From the NCBI RefSeq assembly GCF_003473485.1, contig NC_053042.1:39832762-39896761 (forward strand): a stretch of 64,000 nucleotides of DNA, in the 5' to 3' direction. Under the pieces are notes generated by a model. It worked only from the letters and a program-made list of their open reading frames with translations, was not told where the DNA came from and ran no database searches. The translations under genes were made by a program, and so were the position numbers. This DNA is from Medicago truncatula (Eukaryota > Streptophyta > Magnoliopsida > Fabales > Fabaceae). Positions 30,145 to 41,681 of the stretch are shown piece by piece (the stretch's first letter is position 1; each line of letters starts with the position of its first letter).

Positions 30145-32982
30145 TCAGCTTCTGTTCTTGCATTTTTCCACTGCCCTTGGCGCTGTAATTAACAATATAT
30201 TAAAGATAAGATAAAATGTACCATAATGTTTTAAACCTAATTTGTTAAATGCATTTGAGTATAATACGAGTAATTAAGTATATGATCATTTACCTAGCCC
30301 AATTGCCTCAGAACCTTTCATTATGCGAAGACGCTTGCACGATTGAACGAACATTCTGCAAAAATTGTGTAGATGATGAGCATCAAATTAATAAGACTAT
30401 GACTACGATCAAAGTGTTATGAGTTGGGTTGAATTGGTTTCGACTAAATTTGTTACACGACGTAATAAATTTTTATTGGTTTCAACTTAATCTGATGACG
30501 AACGGATTGGTTCGGGTCAGATCAATGGATAATGCATGAAATTTAAAAAAAAAAAAAAAAAAAAATTAAACAATGAAATGTGAGGTGAAAAAAGAGGGGT
30601 ACTCACTCCCAAGGAACATCACCAACAAGCATCCAATCACCATCTTTGTCTTCATATGTTGGTACATAATCAGAACCGTTCAAAAGGTCAATCAATTTGC
30701 TTTCATTCATGAAGTCTTTGGTAACTTGGGACCCACAATTGTCAATTGTGAAGGAACTAAACATTTTAGCCAGCGCATCTGACAGCTCTTGGTAACTCTT
30801 GTACAATTTAAGGTCCACCTTACGTAGATATGGTGCACCATCCATACTCACCTTAACAAATGCTCCATTCCCACCACCACCACTTATGCTCTTATCTACT
30901 TCTGTTTCACTATTGCTCTTTTGATGAACATTTACTATGTTCTTTCTAAAGGATCTAACTGGTGGCCATCCCACAACTTGTGCCCTACAAATTCAATATT
31001 CATTAATCCATTAGCACCAAATCAATATTAACTATCACTTACCGCACGCATTCATGCGATCAGTGATCTGATTGCATGAATTCGACGGCAAAGAATCCAA
31101 TTTATGGATGAATTATTGGAGTGAGACTATGTAACAATGTGATATGTGACACGCACACAAGACAAGGGCGTGTGGACTATCGTTTTCAACTTTGTTTGGG
31201 GGAATTAACAATATTATATGAGTGGATAGAAAAAGTAAAGATTCCAAGTGTCTTGTCTTTTTCTTTTGTCTACCCGACAACCAACCAACCATGCTATCCG
31301 CAGAAAAAATCCAACTAAAATAATACTATTATTATTGCTTGCCAACCTATTCCTTCAGCCACCATCCAATACTTTATTTTTAATTTGAATTTTTTATTTT
31401 TCTTGCACATAATCTGGATGACATTTTCAGGATTTCTTTTCTCCTCCACCATACCATGCCCTGGTTGATTACTATACGTTGTCCATGTTTATTCTTTTAA
31501 AAAAATGTGATGTTAATTTATCTTAGAATCAAGTGTACACTTTTTATAATTAAATTCAGTTTAATTTTGCAACAATATAATTGATTTTGAACAAAATTTT
31601 TATATGAATTTAGTTTAGTTGAATGAAAAGTGATTTAAGATTGAAATTTATGTCAAAATAGATTAAACAATAAATTTGAGGTTCAAATTACAACAATTCG
31701 AAATTCTATCTTTAATTTAGAATCAAATTTGACAGCAAGTTTAATTTTATTCAAAAACATCTAACATTTTAAAATCAATTCTAATTTTATAATCAATTTT
31801 GCATCTTTTAAAAGTTGAACTAAACATGCAGTAGAAATTTTTATTTTTTTTGAAGGAATGCAGTAGAAAATTTAATGTTAGTGTTTATGGAAGAAATCTT
31901 ATAAGCAATTGTAGTCAAGTTTAATATTATTTTTTAACAAAAACATGTTTAAAAATAGAATTTAATTTTAATTTGACGCCATTTAAATGTGAACATGTAC
32001 ACTCTCATTCAATATTGTGCTGCGATAATATCATATTAGAATTAAGACTAAAAAATCATTACAAACTAAGAAGATGTTCAAAAGTAATCACACTGAATAT
32101 GATATACAAACAAATTTACAATTCCAAGTTGAATTTTATTCCAATCAAACTCAAATTGCTAATAGTTTTTTCACAAACAAATTCGAACAATAAACTAAAT
32201 CAAGTTCAAAAAAAACTAAATCAAGTTGTAAGAGCAAATTCAGCCAAAAATTATGGAACAAGAAACCTAATTGTAACCGTGTGATCTTTAATCACAAACA
32301 ACCTTCTAACCTAATTAAAACATTTTTATAAGCAACCTAATTAAAACTTATTCAAAATAAATAATTAAAACTTGTTACAACATTTATATAATCTTTTCAA
32401 TTCAATGGATCTATGATTTTTCGTTTTAGTAATTTTCATCTTTAATTATCTATACTCCATGAACAGGGTGATAAAACTGCATCCTCTTTCTAATAAGATT
32501 TCCCTGAATAGTGTTGCACACAAATTGAACAAAATTTTCTAATACCTAGCTCAGTCTCAAACAAAACCTAGATATAATTAAACTATTCACTTAATCAACA
32601 CAAATTAAAACAACAAAACTAATTCATCTATCATTAAACTAATTAAGAACGGTTGTAAAACAAAAAAAAAGTTAAGCATGAAAGTAAGAAAAACTTACTT
32701 AGCACGAGGAGGAGGAGAAACAGTAGCAGAAGTTGTTGTGTCTTTGCCTTTGTTTTCAGCTACAGAAGCTATAGTTGAAGAAGATGAAGCAGAATCATTT
32801 ATAGGAGAAAGATTAAGCTTCAAATCAACATTAGCAGTTTCTGAGAAACCTCTCTTTCCACAACTATTTTTAACAGGTGATTCTCCGTGATCACCTGCAC
32901 CTGGAAGACCGAGTCGTAACTCGGTCTCCTCAAAATTTATCAAGCTGTACTTGTCTCTCTCTGCATCCCCAACGTTAGTCAT
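30145..32982 (-). CDS. Aux/IAA auxin-response repressor (IAA7/14/16/17 type)
   Basis: A nuclear short-lived repressor of ARF transcription factors. Four exons: 32982-32699, 30984-30607, 30355-30294 and 30182-30145, all GT/AG with matching phases, giving 253 aa. Domain I is the EAR motif [10 protein letters not shown] (residues 19-28), which recruits TOPLESS. A KR pair (43-44) with a later basic patch serves as nuclear signal. Domain II is [14 protein letters not shown] (about 97-110), the TIR1/AFB degron with the GWPPV core intact, so auxin-triggered turnover is expected. Domain III ([20 protein letters not shown]) and domain IV ([19 protein letters not shown]) make the PB1 dimerisation fold. 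The C-terminus [18 protein letters not shown] is typical of the IAA7/14/16/17 clade. The N-terminal lead [18 protein letters not shown] is slightly long. Intron 1 (1714 bases) carries MITE debris. Which orthologue it is cannot be decided. Confidence 0.96.
31530..31845. mobile_element. Degraded legume MITE in Aux/IAA intron 1
   Basis: Related to 16366-16594: it contains aaaatcaattctaattttat, attgattttga and aactaaacatgc, the complement of the catgtttggtt block. The ends are worn and no target duplication is recognisable. Confidence 0.45.
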
Positions 32983-33102
32983 TTTCTCTTTTCTTGCTAC
33001 ACAGAAGAATGTTTTTCTTTTTCTTTTTTTGGTGAAAGATGAAAGAGAAATATGTGAGAATTTGCGAAGAGTTTTTTTGTGCGTTTAGAAGATGGTTTTG
33101 GT

Positions 33103-33197
33103 GATATATTTGGTGAAGGGGTATGAGGGAACCATATGGATGGAGATGTTGACACGTGTATGGGTTTTAATGGTTGGATTATAAGGGGATTTGTCGG
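33103..33197 (-). promoter_or_regulatory. Aux/IAA promoter elements: TATA, G-box, TGTCGG
   Basis: Upstream of the ATG at 32982: a TATA-like aatatatc on the minus strand (33110-33103), a G-box CACGTG (33153-33158, in gacacgtgta) and a single TGTCGG (33192-33197, plus strand). TGTCGG is the high-affinity ARF binding hexamer, and Aux/IAA genes are commonly ARF targets (established), so feedback control is plausible. Only single sites are seen and no repeat pair, so function is inferred. Confidence 0.45.
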
Positions 33198-34116
33198 GAA
33201 AATGAGGTCATGGATGATGTAATAATAAGAATGATTGTGGTTTTTGTAGTGGACATACTAGTTTGGTCCTGCCCCTACTTGCCTGCCTTTTCCTTTGCTA
33301 CCCACCAATTAACAATTCTTTTTAGACCAATCTTATTTGGTGGGAATCATTTGTAAAAATAAAGTGAAAAATTCATATAAATAGAAGATTTGATCAACTA
33401 GATTTTGGCTTTGGATGTTCATATATGGGATAGTATGTTATCATATAAGATTCTTGTGTTTATTGTGAATAATAAACATTTTTCTTCTTCTTATATATAC
33501 ATTGTTAAACGATAATTCTATTGTTTGCAAGTAAAATGATGTTGAGTCATATACAAGTTCTTTTTTACTTTTGAATCAATAAATCTCATTATATTAGCTA
33601 CTAAGGATAGTAACTAGACTATAGAGCTTATTGATCGATGTTTTCCAAGGAAATATCGTGTGTGTTTGTGTTAGCGAGGTCTTTTTTTACCGAGGAAGTG
33701 TTTGAGGAATCAATTCAAATTTTCAAATAAATGCATGAGTAGAAATTTAAGATGTACGTTTTATGTACTTGATGAATATAATCTTGACATATTTGTAAAA
33801 TCTCACAATTTGAAAGAGATGCATGAAAGTTAGCGTCCGATGCACAGAGGGGCACCCCATGGCCTGGAGCCCCTTCCCCCACTAATTTATAGTGCCTCAT
33901 TCATATGCTTTATATGGGTTAGGATCCTCTCCATTTATGTGTTTATTCATTTCTTTAATTTGGGGTTTTTTCACCTGCGAGCAGTATACGGTTCCTACTT
34001 TTCGGTCCATCACTTTTGTTGTAATTTTATTACCATCTCGTATTTTTGCCTTCAAAATTGTGCTTCCTGGTGTTTTTTGGCCCCAAAATCTCAATTATTA
34101 CCCCTGATTTTGAATC
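33198..34116. other. Intergenic DNA upstream of Aux/IAA
   Basis: No gene is recognised. Around 33913-33942 the sequence gttaggatcctctccattta matches the end of the small inverted-repeat element at 60825-60975. Around 33960-34110 some short open stretches are unsupported. Confidence 0.4.
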
Positions 34117-35673
34117 GGGTTAATAGGCATTTACCTAGGGATGGCAATTGGACCCAGACCCAATGGGTACCCGCAAAAAATATTCACAATGGGTAGGGTA
34201 AAATCCCGCTTTTATGGGTCTGGGCACGGGTACGGGTAATACCCACAAAATTAAATGGGTATGGGCACGGGTAATGGTACTATACTGCCCAGACCCGCAA
34301 CCCCGCATATACATATTTATATAATATCATAAATTATTTTTTTATTTTTTATGTATAATTAATTAATTAATTTAACTATTTAAGCCTAAACCTAAACTTA
34401 AATCAAACAACTGCTTAATACAATAACAACTCCATCATGCCGGTGTATAATTTTTTAGGGATATTTTGGATGTTTTCTACTTGACTAAATACCACGATTC
34501 ATACTATTTTATGAGTTAATTTTAAAAAATTGAGATCGTAGTTTTATATCATTTGTGATGTGTTTTTTTGTTTTTTTATATTTAAAGTGCGGGTAATGGG
34601 TGCGGGTATGGGCACTTAGGTACCCATAGGGTATGGGGAAGGGGACTAAAGTTGTTGCCCTTGAGGTACGGACACGGGTACGGGTATTTTTTATAAATGT
34701 GGGTATGGGGACGGGCACTGTAGTACCCTACCCATTGGGTACCCATTGCCATCCCTACATTTACCCCCTATAATATATGTCACTTTTGGTTTTGCCCTCT
34801 GTTAAAAAAAAAAATTAAAATTGGATTTGGTTCTTGTAAATTTTTTTGGTTTTGGAAAACCCCCCTAGGTCAGCTGACTGTGCATTTTTGTAGATGTGGC
34901 ATGCTGTGTCACTTTTTTCGGATGACGTGTCGCACAGACTGTATAATTATTTTTATTTTTTAATGGGATACACGTGGAATTTATGATTTTTTTTAAAAAA
35001 ATTCTTAAAATATTATAAAAAATGAAATAAATTCTGGAAAAATAAAAATGATTAAAAAAGGGAAATAATTATGGAAAAATTAATAAAAATCTGTAAATTT
35101 GAAAAAATTTAGTAAAAAAAAATCTGGAAAAAATGAAAAAATTAATATATTTCAAAAAATTCATATTACCATATTATTTTCAATAGCGAAAAAATTAAAA
35201 AAATCTGAAAAGATGAAAAAAATTCATTTTTTTTTTCGAAAGTAAGAAGTTTTATTTTATAAAAAAATGAAAAATTCAGGAACTTAAAATATTTCAAAAT
35301 TTATGAATATAATAAGAATAGAATTAAAAATTAAAGTTTAGATTTTTCTTTCAAAATTAAAAAGTTTGTTTTTTTAATCATTTTTATTAATTTTTCCGTT
35401 ATATTTTCATTTTTCCAAAATTTATTTTATTTTTTAAAAAAAAATCATAAATGCCACGTGTACCGCATTAAAAAATAAAAAAATTATAGAATCAGCGCGC
35501 CACGTCGTCCGAAAAAAGTGACGCTGCCAAATCAGCAAAAATGCACAGTCAGCTGGTCTAGGGGGTTTGCCAAAACAAAAAAAAATTACAAGGACCGAAT
35601 CCAATTTTTTTTTATATTTACAGGGGCAAAATCAAAAGTGACTTATATTACAGGGGGAAAAGACCTATTAACC
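34117..35673. mobile_element. Inverted-repeat element hosting a younger hAT MITE
   Basis: Left end gggttaataggc, then (after removing the nested MITE) atttaccccctataatatatg. The right end is the complement, ending tattacagggggaaaagacc then tattaaccc. The arms (34766-34960 and 35480-35673) pair well, including the ctaggtcagctgactgtgca block. The middle is A/T-rich with aaatgaaaaa repeats. Non-coding; probably a Mutator-type MITE by style, but I could not fix the target duplication. Confidence 0.6.
34136..34757. mobile_element. hAT-type MITE with exact 8-base target duplication
   Basis: Ends tagggatggcaattgg and ccattgccatccctA, flanked by catttacc on both sides (34128-34135 and 34758-34765). 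The 8-base duplication and short ends assign it to the hAT superfamily. Subterminal regions are packed with gggta/taccc motifs, as is the relative at 4205-4876. It sits inside the left end of the element 34117-35673 and is therefore younger. Confidence 0.9.
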
Positions 35674-35779
35674 CTTTTGAATATGAAGATAAAATACCAC
35701 TTTTGGATATAAAAAATCAGCATTTTTAGAGCGAAAATTTTGGGTTGCGGCAAAAGTTTAACAAATGTGATACTTGAGG

Positions 35780-36560
35780 TAGGGGTGTTCAAAACCGAAC
35801 CAATCCAATAGAAAAACCGCAAAAAACTGCATTTGATTTGGATGTGTTCGGATCACTTTTTTCCTCAACAGCATGGTTTGGTTTGGTTTGCGGTTTTCTT
35901 TTTACCAACCAAACCAAACCGCAACATAAGAAAAACACTAATTAAATCTATGTCACCTAGACAAATACTCATAGAAACTCAATGGAAACTTTTATAAATG
36001 ACATATTTTTTCTCTTGTTAAGTTTCTTCTTTGCTTTTTATTTCAAAATGGTATTTATGTGCTACTTGAACTTTTAGAGAATAATAAAATTTTAATCTTT
36101 TACATTTCTTACATAATAGAATTACGTTTTGTCCACGTTTTTAATTTGGTTTATGTTGTTTGGTGGAAATGAAATTGTAATGTGGAATGAATTAAAAACA
36201 TTGTCGAAAACATTGCTGAAAATATGTCGTTTTTTACCTTTTTAACTTGATTTTAATGTTGGAAACAAAAAATTGTATTGTCTCGAAAAAAACCGCACCA
36301 ACCGATCTAAACCAAACCACATTGGTTTGGATTTTATTTTAAAAGTCAACCAAACAAAACCAAACCACATGCTTTTTTACCTTGCGGTTCGGATGACTTT
36401 TAGCCTAAAAACCGCACCAACCGATCTAAACCAAACCGCATTGGTTTGGATTTTATTTTAAAAGTCAATCGAACAAAACCAAACCACATGCTTTTTTACC
36501 TTGCGGTTCGGATGACTTTTAGCCTCAAAACCGAACCAAACCGCACCGCAAACACCCCTA
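35780..36560. mobile_element. hAT-type MITE, 'aaccaaacc' family, copy 1
   Basis: Ends taggggtgttcaaaacc and aaacaccccta, with an exact 8-base duplication acttgagg (35772-35779 and 36561-36568). The body has aaccaaacc / ggtttggttt motifs near both ends. The last part is a tandem duplication of about 121 bases (36290-36410 and 36411-36531), each ending ttgcggttcggatgactttt. Non-coding. A second copy of the family lies at 48064-48735. Confidence 0.9.
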
Positions 36561-37194
36561 ACTTGAGGGGAGCAATGTAACGCCCTCTTTAATTATTTAA
36601 TTGTTTTATTGAGTTTAGAGTCCACTTTGATGATTTACGTGATTTTATATGATTAGGTGATGTGTTGATATTTTATTGATAGGCTTATTTTAGTATTTAA
36701 TAGAATAAGATTTGAAAATAAAATAAATATTGAGTTGAGGGGTTGTTTTGAGATTTTAGAGAGTTTTGGGGGAGAAAGAGAAATAAGATAAAGTAGATAG
36801 AGGAGATATAAATAGGAGAGACCTAGTTTAGAAAAAACAGTACGTACGATCAATTTTTGGAGAAAAAGGAGAAAAAGTCAAGAGAAGAGAAAGTGATCTG
36901 GAGTGCTGCGATTTCTGATTCTAAGGTAAGGGTGAGACTAGCAATCAATTATATTAATCGGTATGATTCTGATGGTTAAATTTAACAAGTGTAGGATTGA
37001 ATTAGAGGAGTTGGAAAACTATGGTTAATGAGGAAAATTGAGCATTAATTGATGTAGAATGGTTAGATTGATGTAGAAACTGTTTACAGACCTTAGATAA
37101 TCCATAGGGTGATTACAGGAATTAGTTTAAAGGTTTAAACCAAGTGATTAGATGAATTTTCGTGAAAATTGTGATTCTGCCCGAGCCAACATTC

Positions 37195-37530
37195 ATCGCT
37201 CGCCTCCCGAGCTATGATCCTCGCCATAGCGAGTGAGCAACTTCATCGCTCGCCTCGCGAGCAGCTTCTTCTCGCCTCGCGAGCCATACCTTGCAGCTCG
37301 CCATAGCGAGCAGATTAACTCGCCTAGCGAGTGTGACCAGAATGTCAACATGATTTTGTAGTTTTGACCTTTAAGTCGAACCTTGATGTTTTTGAGTGCC
37401 TGAACTTGTATGATGATGATTAGGAAAGATTGTAGATTGAGATTGAACCTGGGATAGTTTAAGAACGAATTTATGTGAGTTGCACCTGAACTCGCCATGG
37501 TGAGTAGAGGCTCTCGCCTCGCGAGCTAAC
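37195..37530. repeat. Cluster of ctcgc...gcgag palindromes in the LTR
   Basis: Eight short self-complementary units of the forms gctcgcctcgcgagc, ctcgccatagcgag and ctcgcctagcgag lie within about 330 bases, six of them in the first 130. They stand out as the most GC-rich sequence of the element. Spacing is irregular. Confidence 0.8.
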
Positions 37531-38339
37531 TAGTTACAGAATGCCTTGTTTAGGTTAAAAGCGATCTTTGTCGCACGAATTGATGTGAGTTGATCTTGGA
37601 GGTTAGAAACTAAGTTATTTATCTTGATGTTGTCATTCCAGTAAGCCTGGATTGTATATTCTAATGTTGATGATAATGTTATATAATTGCATATACATTA
37701 TATGAATTATGTTGATATTTGAGATGTTGTTGATATGAAGTTGAAATTGTTGCACATGAAGATTACTAATGATGGTTACTTGTTGTATATGTTTAAATGA
37801 TGTTGTCTTGCTGTCGTGATGAATATGATTGACTTTGATGAATATTTATATAATTGTGAAAGATGCTTATATGAAGTCGTAATGGTTGTATTTGACGATT
37901 ATTGTTGATGTTGACTTGTTGCATATTATTTAATGGTGTTGCCTTGCGGTTGTGACGTATTAATATCATGAAGATCTAATGTTGGTCTAAGTTGTTTAAA
38001 TTGTAAGATGTTGATCCAAATTATTGGAGTCATAAGAGATGCCTAAGTTGTTAAGATGTTGAGTCCATTGCATACTCATTTACGTTGGGTGAGGGCTTGA
38101 TGCTCTGTAATGTTTATTTATACATAATATGTGAAGGGAGAGGGCTTGATGCTCTGTGAGCCTATTTACGCTCAATATGTTGGGGGCTTGATGCCCTGGT
38201 TGGTACCACATGCATGATTAAGAAGTTGAAGTTGCATAGTCAAGTTGAAGTCGTTGAAGTTGCATTGTCGTTGTCTTTAAGTTGACATTTTCAATGAGTT
38301 GTTAATAAAGTACTTTATGAAGTATTATTATTATGATGT

Positions 38340-38560
38340 TTATGATGTGATGATTATGTTGTTGTTATATTATTATAAGATGATGAATATGTTGTTGTTA
38401 TATTATTATAAGATGATGAATATGTTGTTGTTTATATGGTTATGAGATGATGATTATGTTGTTGTCTATATGATTATGAAGTGATGATTATGTTGTCTAT
38501 GTTATTATGAGGTGATGATTATATTGTGTTTAATGAGATGATGATTATGCTGTGTGTTAA
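38340..38560. repeat. Diverged tandem repeat in the LTR
   Basis: Units of about 35-50 bases around atgatgaatatgttgttgtt recur at least four times with mismatches, including two nearly identical units at 38370-38440. Low-complexity TGA/TTG sequence continues on both sides. Confidence 0.6.
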
Positions 38561-39206
38561 AGATGATATTTATGATGTGGTGATCTATGTTGGTTATGAT
38601 TTGGTTGTTATGTGCTATATGATAATGTTTATAATGTGATGAATATGAAGTTAATGATGATTAGAAGTTGGTTGAGTCATTAAGAATTATTACATGAAGA
38701 ATTATTATTACTAATAGATGAAGTTATTTATGTTGTTAAATATAATTAATGAATTATATGCTTGATATTATTGTTTTGTGAAATCTCACCCCTTCTGCTT
38801 GGAAATGTTGTTCTTCGTATGAGTAACTTGCAGGTGATCGATTTTAGGTTGTTGTGTTTTGCTGTCGTGAGTGGCTATCCCTCACTGAGTCGTTTAGGTG
38901 CTCTGATACGTAACGGGATAAGATCTTTTGTCGCTATTTTCTATTCATTTACGTATTTGATTATGATTTCATGATTAAGTTGTTTAACTGAATAATTATG
39001 AGATATTTGATGAGGCCTGCGTGCCAAGACTTATTTATGATGTTGAATTAAATCTGCTGCAATGTTTGGAATTGAATTATGTTGAAGGATAATTAGTTAA
39101 TTATCTCATTTATGATTTTTAGAAGTGTAGCATTCCGTTTATATGCTGATTACTCTGATAATATGTTTGAAATTTTTAAGTTGGGAAAACGGGGTGTTAC
39201 AAGCAA

Positions 39207-40436
39207 CAAATTTGATTTTAAAAAGGGGAGACTATTTTCATGAACACGATAAAATAAAGGGATAAAAAATGCAATTTAGTTAACTATATAACTACATTAT
39301 CTTATTTTCTTGAAAAACAATAAATATTGTAATTTAATTTTATTTAAAATATATGAATATTTTTTCCAACCTCAATTCGATTGATTTCTGAATTTATCCT
39401 AAGGTAAAGACCCCATTTTTAGGTGATCGATTTGAGACACCTTCAACCAAGTCTAGTAGAGAAAAGGTGTGAGTGATCATCATTTAATACGTGAGATGTA
39501 AGTGTTATCATTCTTTATAACTCTTGAGCATGATATTGTATAGGGTTGACACTCATATTGGGTTGAGTCACATTGCCGTAATCTTATTTGAAGTGATGAA
39601 TAAATTACATTAAGGTGTTCTCGATTATGTAGGTATAAGTGACGAATCATGTAAATCTTTGTGTTTTATTATTCTCTTTGTAGTTTGCTCTTGTATGCTC
39701 CATCAAAGATGCCATTTTCTCCAATGAAATCCATTATAGAAACACCTTCAAGTTCAAATATAAGTTGATAGATCATCACTATCATAACTTTAAATTATAA
39801 TTTTAAAACAACATTTGTAGCTACAGTAGAGACTACAAATCCATGTAACTATAAAATTGTAACTGTTCTCCCACTCCTTCTCATTTGTTTATCGTTTTAG
39901 TCAATACTTTTGTTTCATTTTCTTTTTTGTTGAACTTTTGTTTCATTGTAACTCTAAGGGTTTGATTTGATCTAATGGTGAAATAACAAGCCTTGATCTA
40001 AAAAAATTTGAGTTCAAGTCGCGCTATAATGCCTTTGAAGGGAAGTAAGTATAAATATTTTTGTAAGCGTTATTTGAGTCTGAATGTCTTCCATGTTTTA
40101 GACTAGAGCATCATCCTTTTACTCTAAATTTTTATTGTCTTCGTGAGCTTAACTCAGTTAGTAAGTACGAGACATAATATGTGCAAAGTTTGTGGTTCGA
40201 ACCCCGGATAAAAAAAAATATGACAAAAAAACTGGTGAGGGAGTATAAAATTTATAATAATATTTGAATTTTGTAATTACTGTATTTAAAATTTTAAAAA
40301 ATAATTAATAAAATTTAGCTGAGGGAGTAAGTCAAAATTAATTCTTAGTGCACCAGGTCAATGAGGGAATCTTTTCCTTTTCTTTTTACTCCCTTTTGAG
40401 TTTGTCTGGTTGTTTCCCTTTGTCCCGAAACAAATA
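39207..40436. other. Intergenic DNA with a SINE
   Basis: No gene is visible. A plus-strand SINE head lies at 40136-40212. The rest is AT-rich single-copy-looking sequence. Confidence 0.4.
40136..40212 (+). mobile_element. tRNA-derived SINE head
   Basis: A box (gcttaactcagttagtaag) and B box (ggttcgaaccccg) with 40-base spacing, followed by an A-rich stretch. The tail domain seen in other copies is missing, so it is a short or truncated copy. Confidence 0.6.
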
Positions 40437-40735
40437 CTCCTTCCGTCCCTAATTATAAGACCCTTTTGCTTAAATCACGGGAATTAAAAAAGCATATATT
40501 TGTATTAAAGTTGTTTGTAATCACTATTGTTTTTACAATTTTATCCTTAAGAGAGAGAGTTAGTTTATGTTTTCCATATGCTACTTATTGTTGATTGAAG
40601 AAAAAGATGTATAATAAATAGGGGCATGTATGTAAAGAAATAATTAATGTAGTTAAAAATAACAAAGGGATTTTATAAAAAGGGACAAAAAAAATTCTCA
40701 AAAGGATCTTATAATTAGGGACTTATAATTGGAAA
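40437..40735. mobile_element. Stowaway-like MITE
   Basis: Begins ctccttccgtccctaattat after TA. The right side, gatcttataattagggac, is complementary. The interior matches the fragment at 288-510. The right terminus is slightly worn, so the end is approximate. Confidence 0.6.
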
Positions 40736-40966
40736 TAATTAATGTGTAATAAGTACCAACTTATGTCAAAGAGGATTTTTTTTTTTTAGGATAAAATTGC
40801 ATTTTAATGATCATGTGCATAAAAGAGAGATAAGGTTTATACTACTATTATTATGGTCCGATATCAAATTATTTTAATTACACACTTTGTCAACCTTCTG
40901 TGGTGGTCATTGAAAGTGTCCCCATCTATTTATTTTTTGGGTCCTGCTAACCGATGTCTCTGGGAC

Positions 40967-41673
40967 TAGAGCTGTCAAAACGGGCGGTCCGGCCCTAACA
41001 GGCTTTGGGCTTTATTAGGCCGGGTCAAAAAGCTCGGTTGAAAAAACGGGCTTGAAATATACTACCTGAGCCCGGCCCTACACGGGCCGCGGGCTAACCG
41101 GCCGGTCCGTATTAAAAATTATTTTTTTTTTAATATAAAAAAGTACTATAAAATACTCCTATAGTTTTTTTTATAAATAATTTTTTAATATGTTTAAATA
41201 ATGTCTAGCACAAAAAAAAATTGTAAACATTTTCGTACACCAGTCGTAAACTAAAACGGCGAGGAAAACAATTTTAAATAAATTAGATACGTTATGGTTA
41301 TAGATATTTACTTCCCTAAACAAATGTTATAGATATTTATATATTTGATCTTTAAAATTATAAATAACGAAACGAGTAAATATAATTTTATATTACATTC
41401 ATATGTGTTAATTCATTGAATTTTCACTTTTATTTTTTACTTTGATAATCAACAAAGTAAAGAATTATTTGAAAAATATATATAATTTATAGGATTTTTT
41501 TGTTATGCGGGCTAACGGGCTACCCGCGGCCCGTTCGGGTTAGCCCTAATGGGTACCGGGCTTTTTAGGGCCGGGCTAAAAAGCCCTATTAAAATTCGGA
41601 CTCAATATTTAAGGCCCAAGCCCTATAATTAATCGGGCTAAACGGGCCGGCCCGACCCGTTTTGACAGCTCTA
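40967..41673. mobile_element. hAT-type MITE of the 'gagctgtcaaaacgggc' family
   Basis: Ends tagagctgtcaaaacggg and cccgttttgacagctcta form a clean inverted repeat. Flanks tctgggac and cctggggc match at 6 of 8 bases, compatible with an aged 8-base hAT duplication. Subterminal cgggc/gcccg motifs are dense at both ends. AT-rich middle, no coding capacity. Confidence 0.8.
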
Positions 41674-41681
41674 CCTGGGGC

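Larger units (their letters stand above)
36576..39201. mobile_element. Solo LTR (2626 bases) with 5-base target duplication
   Basis: Starts TGTAACGCCC and ends GGGGTGTTACA, so the ends TGTAAC/GTTACA are inverted copies. It is flanked by exact agcaa (36571-36575 and 39202-39206). No primer-binding site or second LTR follows, so recombination between two LTRs has probably left a single one. The length and the TGTAAC termini fit large plant Ty3/gypsy LTRs. The right half is built of diverged gatgattatgttgttg repeats, and 37195-37530 carries palindromes. No coding sequence. Confidence 0.85.

Noticed and set aside
33840-34196. 118-codon plus-strand ORF
   Set aside because: It runs into the inserted hAT MITE at 34136, so its end is transposon sequence; no family features.
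36576-39201. Long non-coding RNA or gene in the TGA/TTG-rich region
   Set aside because: TG...CA ends and exact 5-base duplication explain the whole segment as a solo LTR.
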